From assembly GCA_009667805.1 (NCBI GenBank), contig CM019064.1, forward strand, positions 78,242,400-78,306,399: 64,000 nucleotides of DNA, in the 5' to 3' direction. The translations under genes were made by a program, and so were the position numbers. Positions 58,869 to 64,000 of this stretch are shown in pieces (position 1 is the first letter of the stretch; every line of letters begins with the position of its first letter). The stretch is from Leptobrachium leishanense. Its lineage: Eukaryota > Chordata > Amphibia > Anura > Megophryidae. The notes beneath the pieces are model-generated. The model had not been told where the DNA came from, did no database searches, and saw only the letters and a list, made by a program, of their open reading frames with translations.

Positions 58869-58935
58869 GGTCCTGTTCTCTCCCTTGACCCCTTCAGTTG
58901 TTAACGTGAAAGCCAGAGCAGACAAAAGGGATTGT

Positions 58936-58945
58936 CTTTTTATAG
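58936..58945 (-). promoter_or_regulatory. TATA box of the candidate MYL10 core promoter
   Basis: The minus strand reads CTATAAAAAG here. A start site about 30 bases downstream (near 58914) would give a 45-nt leader ending at the ACC-ATG of exon 1. A CATCTG E-box core lies about 95 bases upstream (59039-59044) and a CAGTTG core lies in the leader (58895-58900). No consensus MEF2 or CArG element was found in the nearest 150 bases. Confidence 0.6.
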
Positions 58946-59473
58946 TGTCACTCAGGATTAATTATGCTTGTTCCAAGTTTAGCCATTAGATGTAAGGTTG
59001 GAAAAGTTCTTCATACAAATCCCAAAATTATTCCAGGCATCTGTCCCTGACAGCTTGTGATTTTCACTGAAATTTTAGTTGACAGTGGCTAGCTCTTTTT
59101 TTAGTGCAAAAAAAAGGTCATAAAAGAGAATAAAACATTATAAATGTATGTGTGTATATATAATGTTAAAAAGCTTTGATTTTGGAAAAATGTAAAGAAA
59201 ATAACTTTAATGCGTTCAATAGATGTTGCATATAAATATATAAATATATTTACATATTATAAGTCATTACAGCTTCTCCAAACTACTTGTAAATGTGTAA
59301 ATTGTGTAAGAACAATATTGGGGGGTTTTCTGGGGGGGAGTAAAATTCATGGTACTCAATTACTCATATAAAATCTGCTCATGAATTCTTAACATAATAG
59401 TAAAAAAAAGCCAAGGAGAGAAAGAGATAGAGAAAACAAAAATAAGTGAGAGTAATTAAGCAAGAAATACTTT

Positions 59474-60398
59474 CAGGGTTATTCAAAGAGATTCAAAAAG
59501 TCACCGCACGTTCGGTGACTTTTCGTTCTCTTCAATTCGGTTCCTTTTGCCGTTCCCATTTCGGTGACCCTGCGGTGTATTCAGTAAGTACCACAGGGTC
59601 CCCGAATTGCAGGGAAAAGCTGCCGCAAACCCGACGAAAACTAACCGCAAAACCCACCGAATGCACGCCGAAAACACGCAAAAACATCTGGATTAACCTT
59701 CGAAAAACCAGAGCAGGAGCCGATCACACGCAGTGAACCAGCCGAACAGGAGCCGAATCACACAGAGCCGAAGCAGCTGTGACGTAGAGGAGGCAGTGAA
59801 TAAATTAGCAAAACCGTTTGTATGAATGTGAAAATGAAACGCTGTTTGCAAAGAAACTACTGAGCGAAAATGTCTGAAATTTACACAGGAGGTCCAGGGA
59901 ATGATAATAAAGAGGGCTGTTACAGAAAAAATAAGTAAACTTAAAAAAAAGTAAAAAAAAAATCGGACTTTTAAAAAAAAAAAAAAACAGAAAAATGCTT
60001 AAAGTATCCTAAAAAATCTATAAATAAAGAGACTTTTTGCTGCAGAATTTTATAATGAATGGTTTATTAGATATTGAATTAAAACGGGAATATTTTTAAC
60101 ATTGAAGCCTATGGGATTCTCCTGAATAAATTTGCCGAATTAAACCACCGAATGGCAGGGCATTAGGGGAACCTTTCACTGCTGGTTTGTGTTCTCTGAA
60201 TAGCCGAAGCAGTGCATTTTCATGGGGATTTCACTGCCCTCGAACAGGCACCGAACAGGCACCGTATGTGCAGGCAATTCGCCAGGATTTGGCGAATTGC
60301 CTGCTCTCTGGATAGCTGAATGGCCAGGAAAGGCAACCGCTGATTTTCAGCGTTTGGTTACCTTTCTCAAGCAATTCGGATCTCTTTGGATAACCCTG
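59474..60398 (+). mobile_element. CAGGG-family transposon, copy F
   Basis: It is 925 bp with CAGGG...CCCTG ends and a TTT duplication (59471-59473 and 60399-60401). The right hairpin is partly decayed by a short deletion near 60335-60350. It sits about 560 bp upstream of the candidate MYL10 start site. Confidence 0.87.
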
Positions 60399-60409
60399 TT
60401 TGAGCTTTA

Positions 60410-61122
60410 TTTCCACGTTAGCGCCTCAATATGTAAGCGTTAGTGCCCGGATAAGTGTTTAAACATGTCACCCATTTTACAATCCTGACTCTACCCCCAT
60501 TAGTAATCCGTTAGTGTATTGTGTTTTGGGCTAGCTACTGCGAGCTTCCTAAACTTTGCGCATCCTATACTTAACATGGGGCGCAAAAACCTACATAAGT
60601 GTTTTGATAAATAAAGTATTATAAAGTGCTAGTGCTAATTACCGCAGGTATAGGGACAGCCAAAGGTTAGCACCTTCTTACAGCTGATGCTACATGATTC
60701 TGCATTTGCAGAATTATGTAGCACCACCTAAACCCCCCAATAAATCCGATACTCACCTCTCGTCCCGTGGAAAGAATGGTGGCCCGTCCCGCCGCTTTTT
60801 CTGGCTGCAAGCACAGTGAGACTGGGAACAAATAGTTCCCAGTCTCCCTCCGAGATCAGTCTGCGGTGCTGCGCGATCTCGCGGCCCCGAACCGTAACAC
60901 TCCATGGAGTCCTATAGACTCCAGGAGATGTTACTTGTGGCGTTGTGGAAGTGCTACGGCAAGTATCCCAGCGGCTAGCGCTGCATTCCTGGGGCGAGGT
61001 GCTGAGGTAGCGACTGCCCCGGAATATTGCGGCAACATGGGGACACTATGGGGAAATCTGCTGGCGCACATTTTCCCCATTAGCATCCCCATGTTAGCAC
61101 GAACAAGGGAATAGGGCCCTTT
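60410..61122 (-). repeat. 0.7-kb dispersed repeat, copy H4
   Basis: Inverted copy of the same family with ATACTCACCTCTCGTCCCG at 60749, the CTCCATGGAGTCCTATAG palindrome at 60900 and an AAGGGCCCTATTCC terminus. It abuts MITE copy F. Confidence 0.62.
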
Positions 61123-61189
61123 GTGTCTGCAGATCTTTAACATGTCAGCTGTGAAATATCCCTAATTTTGACTTCACAACACAGGAAAA

Positions 61190-62890
61190 GAATCAAGAAC
61201 TATACAATATATAACTTCTTCCTCCAATCATGGTATCTTCTTATCACAGTGTAAATGTGAGTGGAATTGGTTGCCCCTGTATCCACACTGACAGAAGGCC
61301 TAGAAGTTTTGCTAAGCTTCTGAGACAAGAAATATGGTGAGATAATAGGACATTGAGATAGAATCAGGAGATCATTAAAGCATAACTTTAAATAAATTCC
61401 CTTGCTGCGTAAATGAGCTACTCTCGGCTTAATCAACTTGGTGAAAGACGAAGGGGCTGATGTTAGGCTTTATAGAAGGCTTTTGACACACCATTTTGTG
61501 TGCTGCAAAATAATCTAAAGGCGATCCAGAAATGGATGAGCCACCTGAACTAAGAGATAAGTACCTCTTAAATCCAGTGTCACCAACCAGTCTAGAGGGC
61601 AAAGAATGCCCTTGACAGTCGGGATGTCCTCCTCCTTGAAATGATGGTTTTGGACATATTCGTTTAGTGGATGTAGAGTTAAGACAGGATGAAACCTACC
61701 ATCCTTCTAAAACACATAAAGAAATAAGGACACTGTCTTTCTTCAATAAAAACACATTGCTTATCAAACTGGAACCATGTGATCTACTAGTTCTATGCCA
61801 TTCTTCTGATATAGTTCCACATTCTTTTGCTATATTAAATGAAATAATTTGCTGACAGGGAAAACAGAACAGGAGGGTTTCATTGTATCAGCTCACGTAA
61901 CCCTTCACTGTCTAAAGCTCAGACCTATTGGTCTGAGATGATCAGATGCCAAAAGTGGAAAAGCCCGTGATCCTGTCTCCCACCAACCCTGGGGAAGAAA
62001 ACTGAGTTAGAAGGAATCTCACCATGGCCTGGAATGCCAAGAGAGTCGGGAACCTGAAAAATACTCTGGCCTGGGTGATGAGGGAAGAACCCCAAATTGG
62101 GTATGGTTCAAGTGGTCTGATGAAGGAGACTCTGGAAGGTTGGGATATATGTCATGGAAAATGGACCCTGATTTTCGTGGTCCTTAAGAAATCCCAGCAA
62201 GGGAAAACCCTTCTTGTAAAGGATTGGAGACCATCAATCATAGGTATTTGCATAGGTATTCATTTCCTTGACAAAATCCTTTGCAAAAAGGAGACCATCT
62301 GCATCGGGGCCACATTTGTGATTTTAGGTTCTAATTTCGGTAGTATGGCTTTACGCCTTTCAATAGCATTAACCTTACCCAAGCGCAAAAACATCTGTGG
62401 ACCCATTCTTGTAAAGTATCGATCTCTAGAAATTTTTTGTCAATAATGGCATATTGACTGGAAATTGTCCTGACAATTTCTAAAGGCATCGTAGACTCCC
62501 TTTGTTGAAGACCAACTAATTTTTCTCAATTACTTATTCGAGTTCACTCCTGGAGTGACAGCTGTACTTTTTGCCATTTGAGTGTGTCTAAGGCATACAG
62601 CAACTTGTTACATGTGGTTTTTTTTGTCTAGCAGTTTCCTAATCCTGCTCTCAATATAGTTTGCAATGTGTGGAATGGAAGTCCATTCCACTGAACGTGG
62701 GTGTTTAATAAGCGGAATAAGACTCACCCAGAGCATCCAACACTGCAGAGTTAGGGATCGTCTCCTGCATAGATGGAAGAAAGATCTCAGACAGTATCTG
62801 AATCAAAGTCTCGAGATTGGAGAAATATAACTCAATAGAACCAATAAGTATATATTTTTTTACCTTCTCTATTCCACTGGTCAATGATTT
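61190..62890 (-). pseudogene. DIRS-like retrotransposon remnant (gag-like region and reverse transcriptase)
   Basis: Reading the minus strand, 61710-61500 encodes RFHPVLTLHPLNEYV and DWLVTLDLRGTYL (motif A region). After a frameshift near 61460, 61460-61330 encodes TSAPSSFTKLIKPRVAHLRS and GIYLKLCFNDLLIL. That order is typical of DIRS-clade reverse transcriptases. The catalytic YLDD is replaced by CFND (61371-61382). Upstream, 62800-62230 holds a gag-like stretch with ESRIRK and NAIERRKAILPKLEPKI. Several stops and frameshifts. The tyrosine recombinase was not found. Confidence 0.78.
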
Positions 62891-62914
62891 TTTAAACAAT
62901 TATAAAAACACTAA

Positions 62915-63689
62915 CAGGGTTATTCAAAGAGATCCGAATGGCTGCCGAAAGGTAACCAAACGCTAAAATTCAGCGTTCGGTTACCTTTCTTGGCCATTCA
63001 GCTATCCAGAGAGCAGGCAATTCGCCAAATCCTGGCGAATTGCCTGCACATATGGTGCCTGTTCGGTGCCTGTTCAAGGGCATTGAAATCCCTATAGCTT
63101 CGTCTATTCAGAGAACAAAAACCAGCAGTGAAAATGCCCTGCCATTCGGTGGCTTCATTCGGCAGATTTATTCAGGCGAATCTCATAGGCTTCAATGTTA
63201 AAAATATTCCCATTTTAATTCAATATCTAATAAACCATTTATTATAATATTCTGCAGTAAAAAGTCTCTTTAATTATAGATTTTTTAGAATCTGTTAAGC
63301 ATTTTTCGTTATTTTTTTGCAAAAAAATTCTTTCTGTTTTTTTCTTTTTTTTTAAACGTTTTTTCTTTTTTCTGTAACAGACCTTTTTAGTATTATTCAT
63401 TGGACCTCACATGTAAATTTCAGACATTTCAGACACCTCAGTAGTTTGTTTGCAAACAGCGTTTCACATTTCAAACATTCATGAGTACTTTTTTTCACTC
63501 CATTCGTCTGCGGTGTCGGGTTTTTCCGGCGGCTGCTCTGCGCTGTGATCGGCTCCTGCTCGGGTTTCTCCGGCGTCTTCAGCAGGATTAATCCAGATGT
63601 TTTTGCGTGTTTCTGTGAGCCTTCGTCGGGTTTTGCGGAGAGTTTTCGGCGGGTTTGTGGTGACTTTTCCCTGCACTACGACGGCCCTG
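62915..63689 (-). mobile_element. CAGGG-family transposon, copy G (shortened end)
   Basis: The plus-strand left end is the usual CAGGGTTATTCAAAGAGAT. The other end stops at a CCCTG that is internal in copy E, yet both sides carry TAA (62912-62914 and 63690-63692). This suggests transposition with an internal CAGGG serving as terminus. The family's outer 130 or so bases on that side are absent. Confidence 0.78.
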
Positions 63690-64000
63690 TAAATTTTAAC
63701 ATTTGAATATTGTTCAAGACAGGCTATCCACTGTACATAAATTCTGAGATTGGGGAAGCCCGTATCAGCTTCCTCATTCTCTCTATTCGAATCTCCAAAA
63801 GATCTGATCTCAGTCACGTCACATTTGGCATGTTTTCAACATTGTGCATTACATGAATGAGCATAACCTCTTTTAAGTCCTAAGAAACTTGAACAGAAAT
63901 AGACTTTCAAACTGTGCTCTTCACTATTTTTTTAGAAACATTTTCTTGGGCATGTGTTTTTAGGGAGTTGTCCTTCTCCGTCTTGAGGGGGCACGAGCAC

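Overview
The window is vertebrate nuclear DNA, most likely from an anuran amphibian with a large, repeat-rich genome. The evidence is vertebrate-type exons separated by long AT-rich introns, together with a repeat mix typical of frogs: Tc1/mariner elements, hAT and TTAA-type MITEs, a Tx1/L1-like LINE, a CR1-like LINE tail and a DIRS-like element. Species was not determined. Nothing looks prokaryotic.

One cellular gene is recognised, and it occupies most of the window on the minus strand: a complete sarcomeric-type myosin regulatory light chain, best matched to MYL10 with MYL2 as the closest alternative. Six exons (2 to 7) are unambiguous at 38908-38819, 36276-36201, 34114-34010, 19137-19059, 16980-16932 and 15676-15572. 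A candidate first exon carrying only the start codon lies at 58868-58866, with a TATA box at 58945-58936. The spliced product is 168 residues with all exon phases compatible. Introns 1 and 4 are about 20 kb and 14.9 kb and are filled with transposable elements.

Layout: 1-15.4 kb is downstream of the gene and holds a 5'-truncated LINE with an exact 16-bp target duplication (2770-5374), two hAT-type elements with 8-bp duplications, a Tc1 remnant and an unexplained 420-bp-spaced direct repeat. 15.4-58.9 kb is the MYL10 transcription unit. Its intron 1 contains an apparently intact Tc1 transposon (47140-48756, 344-codon transposase), a mariner-like pseudogene, and a composite 3.8-kb block with a 1.5-kb G-rich minisatellite that shows higher-order structure. 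59-64 kb is upstream of the gene and carries a degraded DIRS-like retrotransposon and further MITEs.

The most distinctive repeat is a family of about 0.8-0.9 kb non-autonomous elements with CAGGG/AGGGG termini, 3-bp target duplications and internal hairpins, present in seven long copies. One copy appears to have used an internal CAGGG as its terminus. No bacterial-style or defence system is visible. Most open reading frames in the window are chance frames in repeats.
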